Source: JBJXGE01 sp046154185
Lineage (GTDB): Bacteria > Planctomycetota > UBA8108 > UBA1146 > JAJFFE01
DNA: 64,000 nucleotides
Direction of reading: 5' to 3'
NCBI GenBank assembly: GCA_046154185.1
Contig: JBJXGE010000020.1
Span: 54,944 to 118,943, forward strand
A program made the position numbers and the translations under genes. Position 1 is the first letter of the stretch, and the number at the start of each line of letters is the position of its first letter. Positions 26,787 to 35,908 of this stretch are shown here, one piece after another. Below the pieces are notes generated by a model. That model saw only the letters and a list, made by a program, of their open reading frames with translations, did not search any database and was not told the DNA's origin.

Positions 26787-26811
26787 GCTGCTTCGGGGGA
26801 CCCGAAGCAGC
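26787..26811. other. Hairpin next to the palindrome duplicate
   Basis: Perfect 11-bp inverted repeat GCTGCTTCGGG / CCCGAAGCAGC around GGA. It sits six bases after the second palindrome copy, so the region can fold into several adjacent hairpins. Confidence 0.5.
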
Positions 26812-27082
26812 TCACCCCACACGTTCGCGCCACTGGCGCCGGGGGGCTGACGTGCCTCCCATCGTTTAAGGGTGGCCAGCGGTGGCTGAGCGTGGCCAAG
26901 GTGGGATCCCTCCGGTGGGCCCGAACGCGCGTCGGGCGAAGTCCGAAGGCTGTAACTCGGGTTGGTTTATGGAACGCCCGCGGGTTCTCGATCAACGCTT
27001 TCGCGAGTCTGGCGCTAAAGTTGCGAACCTCGGCGCGACGGCGGGAGAAATCATTTTCAAGAATTAGGATGCGAGGGCGGGC
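26812..27082. other. Remainder of the non-coding stretch before the repeat protein
   Basis: With the two elements above, 365 bases lie between genes. This part holds loosely repeated GTGGCCA/GGTGGC words and no gene. The ribosome site GAGGGCGGGC for the gene at 27083 is at its end. Confidence 0.4.
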
Positions 27083-29029
27083 ATGTACCGTTGGATGTTG
27101 TCGATCTTTCTGACCACATGCCTGGCTTCTTCGGCAGTCGCGCAAGGATGGGTCATCAGCGGCCAAGTCACGAATAGTTCCGGCGCTGGAATCCCGAATG
27201 TCGCCATCGGCATGTTCGAGTCTTCGACCGGCAACGAGATAACGGCATTGAGCGGCGACGTGTCTGGCGCCGGCGGCTTTTTTAGTTTTGTCGTGACGGT
27301 CGCGATCCCGGTCGGCTTCTATGACATACTGTTCGAGCCGCCGACTGGATCGGCGTACTTTGCAACCACTCGCCAAGACGTCTTCGTCGCGGGTTCGACC
27401 GCAATCGGGACCACTGTTCTGCAGGGCGGCTTCTTCGTTTCCGGTCGCGTCGTGAATGCACTCGGCGTCGGCATTCAAGAAGTCGATCTCAATTTTTTTG
27501 AAGCAGGAACCACCACGCTCCTCCCCACCAGCGGCGACGTGACGGACGCTCTCGGCTTCTACAACGTACTTGTTCCCGCCGGCACCTACGACGTCGAGTA
27601 CCGTCAAACGCCCACCACGATCGGCGGCCCGTACGTACCGGTCCTGCTCGAGGATCGACCTGTCGTTGCCGCGCTCGCACTCCCCGACGTCACCCTGCGC
27701 CTCGGCTATCCGCTGACGGGCACCGTGCGAAACACGCTGGCTCAGCCGGTTATCGGCGCCGACATCGACGTCGTGAGTCCGCTCACGGATGAGAAAATAC
27801 ACACGCCGGGTGATAGCACGGATGCGCTCGGGCAATTCAGCGTGCTCGTACCGATCGGCAGTTTTGAAGTCGAGATCGACCCGCCCGTCGGGACATCCCT
27901 CGTACCGCGGCTCATTCTCACAACCGTTACAGCCCCGACAACAAGCCTCGGAATCGTCGTGCTCCAGAACGGGTTCACGGTCAGCGGTACGTGCGTGAAT
28001 TCCGCACTCGCACCCGTGCCGACCGTGGATCTCGATTTCTTCGTGACCGCAACTCAGGTCGAGATACCGACGGCGCACGACAACGCCGGCCCGAACGGCG
28101 TCTTCGCCGTGACCGTCGAGGCGAACACCTACGACATCGTTTTTCGGCCGCCGTTCGCCACTGGGCTCAATTGGCTGCGGTTGTCGAACGTTCTCGTCGC
28201 CGCGAGCCAAAACCTTGGCAATGTCGTCTTGCCGCTCGGCATTCCGATCACCGGCACCGTCACCGCGAGCGGAACGCCGGTCGAAAACGTCGTTGTCACG
28301 ATCACCGACACCGTGACCGGACTCCCCGTCTACACGTTTAGTAATCGCACCGACTTCTTCGGCGACTTCGCGATCCGCGAACTCGCCGGTACGTACGACT
28401 TCTTATTCACGCCGCCGGCGGCGACCGGTTATCCGAGCGCGACAAGATTCGCCGTCGCCGTTGCTGGGCCGACCACTCTCGATGTCGATTTGCTTGCGAG
28501 CCCGCCGCCGCCGCCCGTCACGAACTTGTCTTGCACCGAATCCCCCGCCTTCACCGCCGCGCTGACTTGGCAGAATGGCGCGGTCGACTACGACGCGATC
28601 GAACTGCGGCGCAATGGATCGTTGCTCGCCACCCTCCCCGGCAGCACGGTCAGTTTCAATGACCCAGCGCTCGCCACCGGCAGCTACTCCTATACCGTCA
28701 GCGCCGTCCGCGACGGGCTCACGTCAGCTCCCGCATCGTGCAACCTGATCGTCACGGGTGGCGCCGCCATCAACTTCCGACGCGGCGACGCGAATCTCGA
28801 CTCCAGCGTCAATCTCGCGGATGCCATTACGATTCTGAACCGGCTGTTCGTCGTCGGCACGCCCCCGCTTCCTTGCACAGACGCCGGCGATGTGAATGAT
28901 GACGGCGTGCTCAACATCGCCGACCCCATCACGCTCCTCAGCTACCTCTTCGCGGGTGGCGCGCCGCCGCCGCCGCCGTTCGCGACGGCCGGCGTCGATC
29001 CCACCAGCGATGCGCTGACTTGCCCGTAG
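27083..29029 (+). CDS. Secreted repeat protein: five regulatory-like repeats, FN3, dockerin-like tail
   Basis: A 648-residue protein with a signal peptide (cleavage near SSAVAQ). It has five tandem CarboxypepD_reg-type repeats of about 90 residues, beginning WVISGQVTNSSGAGI, FFVSGRVVNALGVGI, YPLTGTVRNTLAQPV, FTVSGTCVNSALAPV and IPITGTVTASGTPVE. A fibronectin-III-like module follows (VTNLSCTESPAFTAALTW), and the last 75 residues are a two-repeat dockerin-like tail (GDANLDSSVNLADAITIL and GDVNDDGVLNIADPITLL). No catalytic domain is visible. Likely a surface or matrix protein. Confidence 0.8.
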   Translation: MYRWMLSIFLTTCLASSAVAQGWVISGQVTNSSGAGIPNVAIGMFESSTGNEITALSGDVSGAGGFFSFVVTVAIPVGFYDILFEPPTGSAYFATTRQDVFVAGSTAIGTTVLQGGFFVSGRVVNALGVGIQEVDLNFFEAGTTTLLPTSGDVTDALGFYNVLVPAGTYDVEYRQTPTTIGGPYVPVLLEDRPVVAALALPDVTLRLGYPLTGTVRNTLAQPVIGADIDVVSPLTDEKIHTPGDSTDALGQFSVLVPIGSFEVEIDPPVGTSLVPRLILTTVTAPTTSLGIVVLQNGFTVSGTCVNSALAPVPTVDLDFFVTATQVEIPTAHDNAGPNGVFAVTVEANTYDIVFRPPFATGLNWLRLSNVLVAASQNLGNVVLPLGIPITGTVTASGTPVENVVVTITDTVTGLPVYTFSNRTDFFGDFAIRELAGTYDFLFTPPAATGYPSATRFAVAVAGPTTLDVDLLASPPPPPVTNLSCTESPAFTAALTWQNGAVDYDAIELRRNGSLLATLPGSTVSFNDPALATGSYSYTVSAVRDGLTSAPASCNLIVTGGAAINFRRGDANLDSSVNLADAITILNRLFVVGTPPLPCTDAGDVNDDGVLNIADPITLLSYLFAGGAPPPPPFATAGVDPTSDALTCP

Positions 29030-29037
29030 TTAAATCG

Positions 29038-29068
29038 AGCGCTCACGGTCCTCGTGGGCGCTGCGGTT
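29038..29068 (+). terminator. Possible terminator after the repeat protein
   Basis: 10-bp stem AGCGCTCACG (29038-29047) with CGTGGGCGCT (29053-29062), one G-U pair, loop GTCCT, then GCGGTTTCC. The T-run is weak, and the next gene starts at 29085. Confidence 0.35.
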
Positions 29069-29084
29069 TCCACAACGAGGATGC

Positions 29085-31469
29085 ATGTTCCACCCGCTGC
29101 TGACTTGCTTGGGACTCGCCTGCGCGAGCGGACTCTTCGCCAGCGGGTGCGTCGATTCGACCTCCAGCCGTAACGATCCGCTCCCACCGGCCAATCCCCT
29201 ACCGGCCAATGCGGATGGCCGCCCGATGATCGGCGAACGCATCGAGGTTCCAGCCGCGCCGCGATTCGAGGGACTTGCCGCGTTGCGCGCCGACGCCGGT
29301 GCGCTCTACCTCGAATGGCGCCCTGCCGTCGGAGCAGCACCCGGGGCCACATTCCGCTATCTCGCCTACCTAGCGACCGAAAGCGGCAAGCAAGACTTCG
29401 AGCGCCCGAGCGCCGAGTCGCCGCTCGGCGCGACGAGTCTGACCATTCGCGGCGTACGCCTGGGCTTCACCTACTACGTCGTCGTGCACGCCGTCGATCC
29501 CGCCGGCGTCAGCGATGACAACCGCGTCGAGTGGGCCGCGACCATCGCTCCTGTGCGCTACGTGAATGGACTCGCCGCCACGGGTGGCGACGGTTCCGCT
29601 CCCGACCGAGCACTGCGCACGATCGAAGACGCCGTCTCGAGCGCCATCGCGCTCGACGGCATCAATATCTACGTCGCCGCCGGCCGCTATGAGGAGTGCG
29701 TGTTCTTGTTCGACGGCATGATGCTCTACGGCGGCTTCAACGCGGAGTTCACGAGCTGTGATCCGGTGCGCTTTTCGACCGTCATCGATCCCGGCAAAGG
29801 CGAAGTCGACGCCGTCACAGCCGCGCCCGGCGAGAGCTTGTGCGGCTTCGATGGCTTCGAATTACTCGGCAATAAGTCCGCGCGGCGCGGCGTGCTCGGC
29901 AACAAATGCTTGCTTCGCATCACGCGGAATCACATCCATCAGTTTCGCGAACGCGGCATCGAGATCCGCGGTGAAGACGATCGCGTGACCGCTCATATCG
30001 AAGGTTGCCTCGTCAGCCAGAATCTCGGTGAAGGCGTCCTCGTGCGCGGTCCCGCCGTCGTCGTACTGCGAGCCAGCGAGATCAGCGACAACGACAAGGA
30101 AGGACTCGAAGTCGCAAAACTCACGGTCGCCAGGCAGCGTCGCTCTGAAATCAACGTCGAGCGATGTCGCATCTACGAAAATGCCGACCTTGGAATCGAC
30201 ATGAGTTTGGAAACGCTGCCGGATCGCGGCAGCGTCGACGGCAAGCTGCGCATCGCCATCGAAGACTGCGAGATCTACGCCAACAAGGATCACGGCATCA
30301 GCATCGACGCGCAGTTTGCGGACGCCGACGAAATCGACTTGCGCGTCCGCGTGCACCACAACACCGTGCGCACGAACGGCAAAGCTGGCGTGCACTTCGA
30401 TGTCGACGCCGACGGCGGGTGGCGGTTGTCGCACAACGACATTGCGGAGAATTCCGGCGCCGGCATCTTGGTCACCGGCGATTCCAAAGCAGCGCTCGTG
30501 CAACTTCACGACAATCGCGTCGAAGCGAATAAAAGCGACGGTGTGCGGCTCGAAGCGATCTGTCCACTGCTCGTGCGCGCGAGTTTTTTCCTCAAGAACC
30601 AAGGCGCGGCAGTGCGTGGTCCGGGTCGCTGGATCGACATTGCCAGTTCGGAACTCATCGACAATCTCGAACCCTTCGACGCAACCCGTGTCTCCTACTC
30701 GCGCCTCGTTGGCGATCGCGCCGCGGCGGCGCTGGAATTCACGTTCGCGAATCAGGAGTCCCCGGCCAGCGACACGGCCGGCGGCACGCCGCCGGGGAGC
30801 GCGCCGCTCGCCACCGACCCGGTCGAGCGTACGCACCGTGCGCGTGCGCTCGGCACGGTCGAGCTCGAAAAACTCTCGCCACCGCCGGGACGATTCCTCA
30901 TCGCGCCCGTCTTCGTCATCGAAATGAATAACGAAGCCCTGCCCGAGATCGCACTCTCCGTGGGTGGTGCACGACTCGAGTGCGATAAACGAATCGTCAC
31001 TCGTCGCATGGAGCTGCGAGCGCTCGGAACCATCACGCCCGGCGACACCATTCGCCTCGAGTTACTGCCGACCGCTGCACGCAGGTCCTTCCCCTGGCAT
31101 TACACTTTCGATTACAAGTTTGCGGCAACCCTGCCGGATCCCGGGGGACAAGTACGACAACTGCCAAGCGCCGGCTCGGCGCTGCTCGAGCACACGAGTC
31201 ATCGCTACACCTTGCACGCCGAAGCGACGATCGCCTACCACGCGCGCTTACGCATTTTCGATGGCAGCCAAGAAGCAATCGAGCTGCGCGTCTTGACCGG
31301 ACCGGACAACCAAGTGCTGGCGACCGGCTCAACACCGAAAACCGGGCCGCCCGGAGTGATCGAAGTGACCGCTCAACTGTCAGCGGCGGGCGCGCTCGCA
31401 TTCGAGGTCGCCCGACTGCCGAGCGCAAAGCCATCGAGCACGCGCTACTGGCTCGAGCTGTGGCGCTGA
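29085..31469 (+). CDS. Right-handed beta-helix lipoprotein (paralogue 1)
   Basis: A 794-residue protein with a lipoprotein signal (LACASGLFASGC). An FN3-like module (about 60-160) ends in DDNRVEWAATIAPVRYVNGLA. A parallel beta-helix (about 170-540) is marked by short coils of the IxVxxNxxxxN kind (CRIYENADLGI, DCEIYANKDHGI, LRVRVHHNTVRTNGKAGV). The C-terminal 250 residues are a beta-sandwich-like region without recognised family. The FN3-plus-helix entry is clearly paralogous to the protein at 44421-47225. Beta-helix proteins often bind, epimerise or cleave polysaccharides, which would fit the adjacent locus; no catalytic residues are assigned. Confidence 0.75.
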   Translation: MFHPLLTCLGLACASGLFASGCVDSTSSRNDPLPPANPLPANADGRPMIGERIEVPAAPRFEGLAALRADAGALYLEWRPAVGAAPGATFRYLAYLATESGKQDFERPSAESPLGATSLTIRGVRLGFTYYVVVHAVDPAGVSDDNRVEWAATIAPVRYVNGLAATGGDGSAPDRALRTIEDAVSSAIALDGINIYVAAGRYEECVFLFDGMMLYGGFNAEFTSCDPVRFSTVIDPGKGEVDAVTAAPGESLCGFDGFELLGNKSARRGVLGNKCLLRITRNHIHQFRERGIEIRGEDDRVTAHIEGCLVSQNLGEGVLVRGPAVVVLRASEISDNDKEGLEVAKLTVARQRRSEINVERCRIYENADLGIDMSLETLPDRGSVDGKLRIAIEDCEIYANKDHGISIDAQFADADEIDLRVRVHHNTVRTNGKAGVHFDVDADGGWRLSHNDIAENSGAGILVTGDSKAALVQLHDNRVEANKSDGVRLEAICPLLVRASFFLKNQGAAVRGPGRWIDIASSELIDNLEPFDATRVSYSRLVGDRAAAALEFTFANQESPASDTAGGTPPGSAPLATDPVERTHRARALGTVELEKLSPPPGRFLIAPVFVIEMNNEALPEIALSVGGARLECDKRIVTRRMELRALGTITPGDTIRLELLPTAARRSFPWHYTFDYKFAATLPDPGGQVRQLPSAGSALLEHTSHRYTLHAEATIAYHARLRIFDGSQEAIELRVLTGPDNQVLATGSTPKTGPPGVIEVTAQLSAAGALAFEVARLPSAKPSSTRYWLELWR

Positions 31470-31492
31470 TGCGGCGCCACTGAAAGCCTCTT

Positions 31493-32986
31493 ATGTTCCT
31501 GCGACTCACGATCGGGTCGAGACTCAAACTGCTATTCCTCAGCACGACGCTGCTCACGATTGCGAGTGGGTTCGCGGCCATCGTGGCGCTCCGCGCAATG
31601 AGCGACGCGCTCGCGGCCACCAAAGTCGGTCACCGCAATCAACTGCTCGCACACCTGCTCGAAGCTGAGATCGTCGCGGCGATTCACACGCTCGACGAGT
31701 ACTTAGCGGGCGAAGCCGATGCACTCACCGAACACGCCGCGTTTGAACAACGCATCAATGGGAGGCTCGGGGAGCTCAAGTCGGCGACGCGCGATGCAGA
31801 CGAGCGCGAGAGTGTCTTGGCGCTGGAGTCCGTCGTGAGTGGTTATGGCCTCGCAGTGGAGCGGATCCAGTATCTCAGAGCGCGCAAGCAGGAGGCTCGG
31901 CTCAAGAAGGCGGTCGCGAGCATCGACGAGACGTTCGTGCCCGAGCTCAAAACGAAAGTCGCGCGACTCGTCGCGTTTCAAGCATCGCAAGTCGAACTCC
32001 ACGAACTCGCGGCGGAGCGCGGTCGGCGCGTCGCGACCACCTTGATCTACATCACACTGACCGTGCTTGCCGTCATGGTGGTGGCGCTCTTCTTGTTGCT
32101 AAGGCGCTGGATCGTCCAGCCGCTCGAGCAACTCGTCGACTCCGCGCGCCGCATTTCGCAAGGCGACTACCTCACGCGCATTCCGAAACAACGCCTCGAT
32201 GAGATCGGCGTCCTCGCCCGCGAGATGGAACGAATGGCGGCGAGTGTCGAGCAGTACCAACGGCAACTGGTCGAAAAAGAACGACTCGCCGCGATGGGCG
32301 AGATGACGTCGGCGGTCGCACACAATGTGCGCAACCCACTCGCGAGCATCCGCGCCCTCGCGCAAAGCTCGAGCCGCGCACTCGCGGCCGGCGCACCGGG
32401 ACAAGAGGCGCTCGCCGAAATCATGCGTGCGGTCGATCGGCTCGACCGTTGGCTCAAGGAGCTGCTGCAAACCGCGCGGCCCGTGCGAGTCGAGTCGGTG
32501 CTACGCGACGTCAACGAGATGGTGCGCGAAGTCGCTGACAGCATGACCGAGTATGCGCAACAGCGCGACGTCGAGCTGGAGCTGCGGCTCGACACTTCCT
32601 TGTCGCTTGCGCCGATCGACCGGCGCCGCATGGATCAAGCGCTGATCGCGTTGTTGTCAAACGCCATCGAGGCCTCGTCCGCCGGACAGCGCGTCGTGCT
32701 CACGACTCGACCGTCAAGCGCCGCACCAAGTCGAGTCGAAATCGAGATTTCTGACACCGGCCACGGCATGGCAACGGAAACGTTGAACAAGGTGTTTCTG
32801 CCCTACTTCACCACCAAGAAGAGCGGCACTGGCCTGGGGATGAGTCTCGCCAAACGCATCATCATGGGTCATCAAGGGCTAATCAGCCTCGACAGTGCTC
32901 CGCAAAAAGGTTGTCGTGTAACGGTGTCACTCCCTCTTCACAACTTGAAAGACCCGTCTCTTCATGGCGCAAATACTGATCGTTGA
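31493..32986 (+). CDS. Membrane sensor histidine kinase (HAMP-HisKA-HATPase)
   Basis: A 497-residue kinase. Two membrane helices (about 12-34 and 184-206) flank a 150-residue helical periplasmic sensor. HAMP follows (RRWIVQPLEQLVDSARRISQ), then HisKA with the phospho-acceptor His in MTSAVAHNVRNPLASIRAL. The HATPase_c domain has N box ALIALLSNAIEASS, G1 ISDTGHGM and G2 KSGTGLGMSLAKRI. The HNVRNPL form of the H-box is typical of NtrB/AtoS/ZraS-type partners of sigma-54 activators. It overlaps the regulator gene by 23 bases, so the two form one system. Confidence 0.9.
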   Translation: MFLRLTIGSRLKLLFLSTTLLTIASGFAAIVALRAMSDALAATKVGHRNQLLAHLLEAEIVAAIHTLDEYLAGEADALTEHAAFEQRINGRLGELKSATRDADERESVLALESVVSGYGLAVERIQYLRARKQEARLKKAVASIDETFVPELKTKVARLVAFQASQVELHELAAERGRRVATTLIYITLTVLAVMVVALFLLLRRWIVQPLEQLVDSARRISQGDYLTRIPKQRLDEIGVLAREMERMAASVEQYQRQLVEKERLAAMGEMTSAVAHNVRNPLASIRALAQSSSRALAAGAPGQEALAEIMRAVDRLDRWLKELLQTARPVRVESVLRDVNEMVREVADSMTEYAQQRDVELELRLDTSLSLAPIDRRRMDQALIALLSNAIEASSAGQRVVLTTRPSSAAPSRVEIEISDTGHGMATETLNKVFLPYFTTKKSGTGLGMSLAKRIIMGHQGLISLDSAPQKGCRVTVSLPLHNLKDPSLHGANTDR

Positions 32987-34394
32987 TGATGAGCAACCGC
33001 TCTTGCAGTCGCTCTCGCTCGACCTGCGTCGAGTCGGGCACGAGTGCCTGACGGCGACGAACGGTCGTCAGTGTCTCGATTTGCTAGAGCGCAACTCGCC
33101 AGCGCTCGCCATCGTCGATATCCAGTTACCGGACTTGAGCGGACTCGACCTGTTGCGCCGTTTGCGCGCCGACTTACCGGAAGTGCCGGTGGTCATCATC
33201 ACCGCCTATTCCTCGGTCGATAGCGCGGTCGAAGCGATGAAGGAAGGCGCGGTCGATTATCTGGAGAAGCCGCTCGATCTCGAAGAGCTGCAGCTCGTCG
33301 TTGAGCGCGAACTCAAGAATGCGCGGCTCTCGAGTGAAGTCGAGGCCTATCGGCGCGACTCACGCCGCGGTTCGGACGTCGATCAAATGATCGGCCACTC
33401 GGCGGCGCTCGAAAAAATTCGCGCCACCGTGCAGCGCATCTCGTCCGTACCGGTCGAGAAAGCCTCGGAACTGCCGACCGTGCTCATTTTGGGCGAAACT
33501 GGTGTTGGCAAAGATTTGCTGGCCCGACACATTCACTACTCGGGTCCACTCGCGAATCGCCCGTTCGTGCAAATCAATTGCAGCGGATTACCGCGTGAAC
33601 TCGTCGAAAGCGAACTCTTTGGCCACGAGAAAGGCGCATTTACGAGCGCCGCGCAGCGTAAGCAGGGTTTATTCGAAGTGGCGAATGGCGGCACTATTTT
33701 CCTGGATGAGATCGGCGACATGGCGCTCGACATTCAAGCCAAGCTGCTCAATGTCATCGAACATCGGCGCGCGCGGCGTGTGGGTGGCACGCGCGATCAC
33801 ATCGCGGATGTGCGGATCATCGCCGCCACCAACCGCGATCTTGGCGCCGCTGTCGCCGAGGGCGCTTTTCGTTCTGATCTCTACTTCCGGCTCAAAGTCG
33901 TGAGCCTTGTCGTGCCGCCGTTACGCCACCGCACCGAAGATATTCCGGCGCTCGCGGAGTTTTTTCTCAAGAAGTATCGCGCCAAGTACCGCAAGCCGAA
34001 TCTCGTGCTCAACGAAAGTGTGCTCACCGAACTCCTCGAGTGGCACTGGCCAGGAAACGTGCGCGAGCTCGCGCACACGCTCGAACACATGGTCTTGGTC
34101 AGCGACGAGCCGCACCTCGCGCGACCGCCGTTCGCCGCGAGCGTTGACTCCGCCGAGGGCGTCCCCACGGCGACCCCGGCCGTCGCGCGGCCGAGTGCCA
34201 GCACGCCCACGCCGCTCGGCGAGCGCGCCTTCGATTTCGCGACGGCGGATTGCTCGCTCGTTTCGGTCGAGAAGAAATTGATACTCGAAGCCCTCGCGTT
34301 CACCGGCCGCAACGTCTCCGAAGTCGCGCGCCTCCTCGGTGTCAGTCGCGGGGCACTCCGCCACCGCATGGAGAAGTGGGGAATCGAAGCTTGA
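32964..34394 (+). CDS. NtrC-family sigma-54-dependent response regulator
   Basis: A 476-residue activator. Receiver domain 1-120 with the phospho-acceptor Asp in LAIVDIQLPDLSG and Lys in DYLEKPLD. The AAA+ domain (about 140-375) has Walker A LILGETGVGKDLLARHIH, sigma-54 contact loop HEKGAFTSAAQRKQG, Walker B GGTIFLDEIGDM and the R-finger region. A C-terminal Fis-type helix-turn-helix reads NVSEVARLLGVSRGALRHRM. The contact loop is GAFTSA rather than GAFTGA. It probably controls sigma-54 promoters of the surface-polysaccharide genes that follow, but I found no clear -24/-12 site in 34395-34621. Confidence 0.9.
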   Translation: MAQILIVDDEQPLLQSLSLDLRRVGHECLTATNGRQCLDLLERNSPALAIVDIQLPDLSGLDLLRRLRADLPEVPVVIITAYSSVDSAVEAMKEGAVDYLEKPLDLEELQLVVERELKNARLSSEVEAYRRDSRRGSDVDQMIGHSAALEKIRATVQRISSVPVEKASELPTVLILGETGVGKDLLARHIHYSGPLANRPFVQINCSGLPRELVESELFGHEKGAFTSAAQRKQGLFEVANGGTIFLDEIGDMALDIQAKLLNVIEHRRARRVGGTRDHIADVRIIAATNRDLGAAVAEGAFRSDLYFRLKVVSLVVPPLRHRTEDIPALAEFFLKKYRAKYRKPNLVLNESVLTELLEWHWPGNVRELAHTLEHMVLVSDEPHLARPPFAASVDSAEGVPTATPAVARPSASTPTPLGERAFDFATADCSLVSVEKKLILEALAFTGRNVSEVARLLGVSRGALRHRMEKWGIEA

Positions 34395-34621
34395 TCGGGC
34401 ACCCAGTCGTCGCAACCCCAACGCGCGCGTCGTTCTGGCCAGGTGCGCCCTGGCTGCGGGTGGCCGGCCGCGGCCGAACGCGGCGAATTGGCCAGCGCCG
34501 TCGATCGCTCAACCTCTCCAACCATCGCTGATTAGCTAGTGCGACCCCCGGCCGCGGCGAACGGCCACCGCTTTGCAATCACGCGACGCCCCTGATGATC
34601 GCGGTCGAGAACGGAGAATCG

Positions 34622-35908
34622 ATGGCGCCGGCTCCACAGCTTCTGCAACAAGCGATACCGCGTCGACGCGAACCCGTGAGTCGAGTCGCGTTCTATAGCC
34701 ACGACACCTACGGGCTCGGTCATCTGCGTCGCTGCCTCGGGCTCGCCTCGGCGCTCGTCGGGAGCGACCCCAACGTCGAAGTCCTCCTCGTCACCGGCTC
34801 TCCGCGCGCGTATTTTTTTGAGACTCCAGCGCGTATTCAAGTCGAGCGCATACCGGCGGTGACCAAAGACGCCGACGGCGCCTACATCACTCGTGATAGC
34901 GACACGCCCCTCGACGACACCGTGCGCGCGCGCAAGCGCATGATTCGGCGCGCCGTGCTCGACTTCGCGCCCGATCTCTTCGTCGTCGATCACGCGCCGA
35001 GCGGCTTGCGCGGCGAGCTGTTACCGCTCCTCGGCGATCTTCGCCATCGAACCTCGACACGCCTCGCGCTCGGCCTGCGCGACATTCTCGACGAGCCCGA
35101 GCGCGTCATCGCCGACTGGCGCCAGAACGGCACGTATCGGCTATTGGAGGAGCTGTATCACGACGTATGGGTGTACGGCGCGCGCGAAGTGTTTGCCCTC
35201 GAGCGGCTCTACGAGTTTTCCGCCGCACTCAATCGCAAAGTGGAGTATCTCGGCTATCTCGGTCGTGAACGCGAACTTGACGCGAGCAGGAACAGCAGCA
35301 TGTCACAGGGATTTCCCGACCCGACCCGACCACACCTGCTTTGCTTGGTCGGCGGCGGCGGTGATGGATTTCCACTCGCGAGCGCCTTTGTCGAGATGTT
35401 GCACGCGGCAGGCGAACGGTTTAATGGCACGCTTGTGACCGGGCCATTCCTTTCGCAGAGCAAGCGCCGCTCTCTCGGCGGCCTCGCGAGTGAATTGTCA
35501 AACCTGCAAGTGCTGCGTTTCACGACGCAAGTGGATCGGCTGATCGCGGGGAGCGACGCCGTCATTACCATGGGGGGCTACAACTCGGTGATGGAGGCGC
35601 TCAGCCTCGGTCGTCCGACGTTGATCGTGCCGCGGACTTTCCCGCGTCGCGAGCAAGCGCTGCGCGCGCACGCCTTCGAGCGGCTCGGTCTCGTGCGCGC
35701 TCTCGATCCCGACGCGCTGTGTCCTACTGCGCTTTTGCAAGAAGCCATCGCGCTCATCGAGCGACCGCCGACGCTCGCACCGCAAGATGTTGGAGTTCGC
35801 TGGGACGGCGCCGAGCAGTTCGTGCGAGTAGTCAGGCAACAGCTCGCGCCTCTCTCTAGCCACGAAAGATCGGGTCGCGATGCCCACGAGCCGCTCCGCA
35901 GCGCCTGA
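34622..35908 (+). CDS. MurG-like (GT-B) glycosyltransferase
   Basis: A 428-residue predicted glycosyltransferase. The N-lobe opens with RVAFYSHDTYGLGHLRRCLGL, the loop typical of GT28-like enzymes. The C-lobe has HLLCLVGGGGDGF and, at the nucleotide-sugar site, VDRLIAGSDAVITMGGYNSVMEALSLGRPTLIV. It would transfer a sugar to a lipid or glycan acceptor on the cytoplasmic face. ATG 34622 follows CGGAGA at proper spacing, so it is preferred over the in-frame ATG 34595. It is the first gene of the eight-gene polysaccharide operon. Confidence 0.75.
   Translation: MAPAPQLLQQAIPRRREPVSRVAFYSHDTYGLGHLRRCLGLASALVGSDPNVEVLLVTGSPRAYFFETPARIQVERIPAVTKDADGAYITRDSDTPLDDTVRARKRMIRRAVLDFAPDLFVVDHAPSGLRGELLPLLGDLRHRTSTRLALGLRDILDEPERVIADWRQNGTYRLLEELYHDVWVYGAREVFALERLYEFSAALNRKVEYLGYLGRERELDASRNSSMSQGFPDPTRPHLLCLVGGGGDGFPLASAFVEMLHAAGERFNGTLVTGPFLSQSKRRSLGGLASELSNLQVLRFTTQVDRLIAGSDAVITMGGYNSVMEALSLGRPTLIVPRTFPRREQALRAHAFERLGLVRALDPDALCPTALLQEAIALIERPPTLAPQDVGVRWDGAEQFVRVVRQQLAPLSSHERSGRDAHEPLRSA

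Noticed and set aside
26186..28210. 674-codon open frame on the minus strand across the lipase-like and repeat-protein genes
   Set aside because: It runs through two recognisable genes on the other strand and the structured intergenic region; composition is Arg/Asp-rich without domains.
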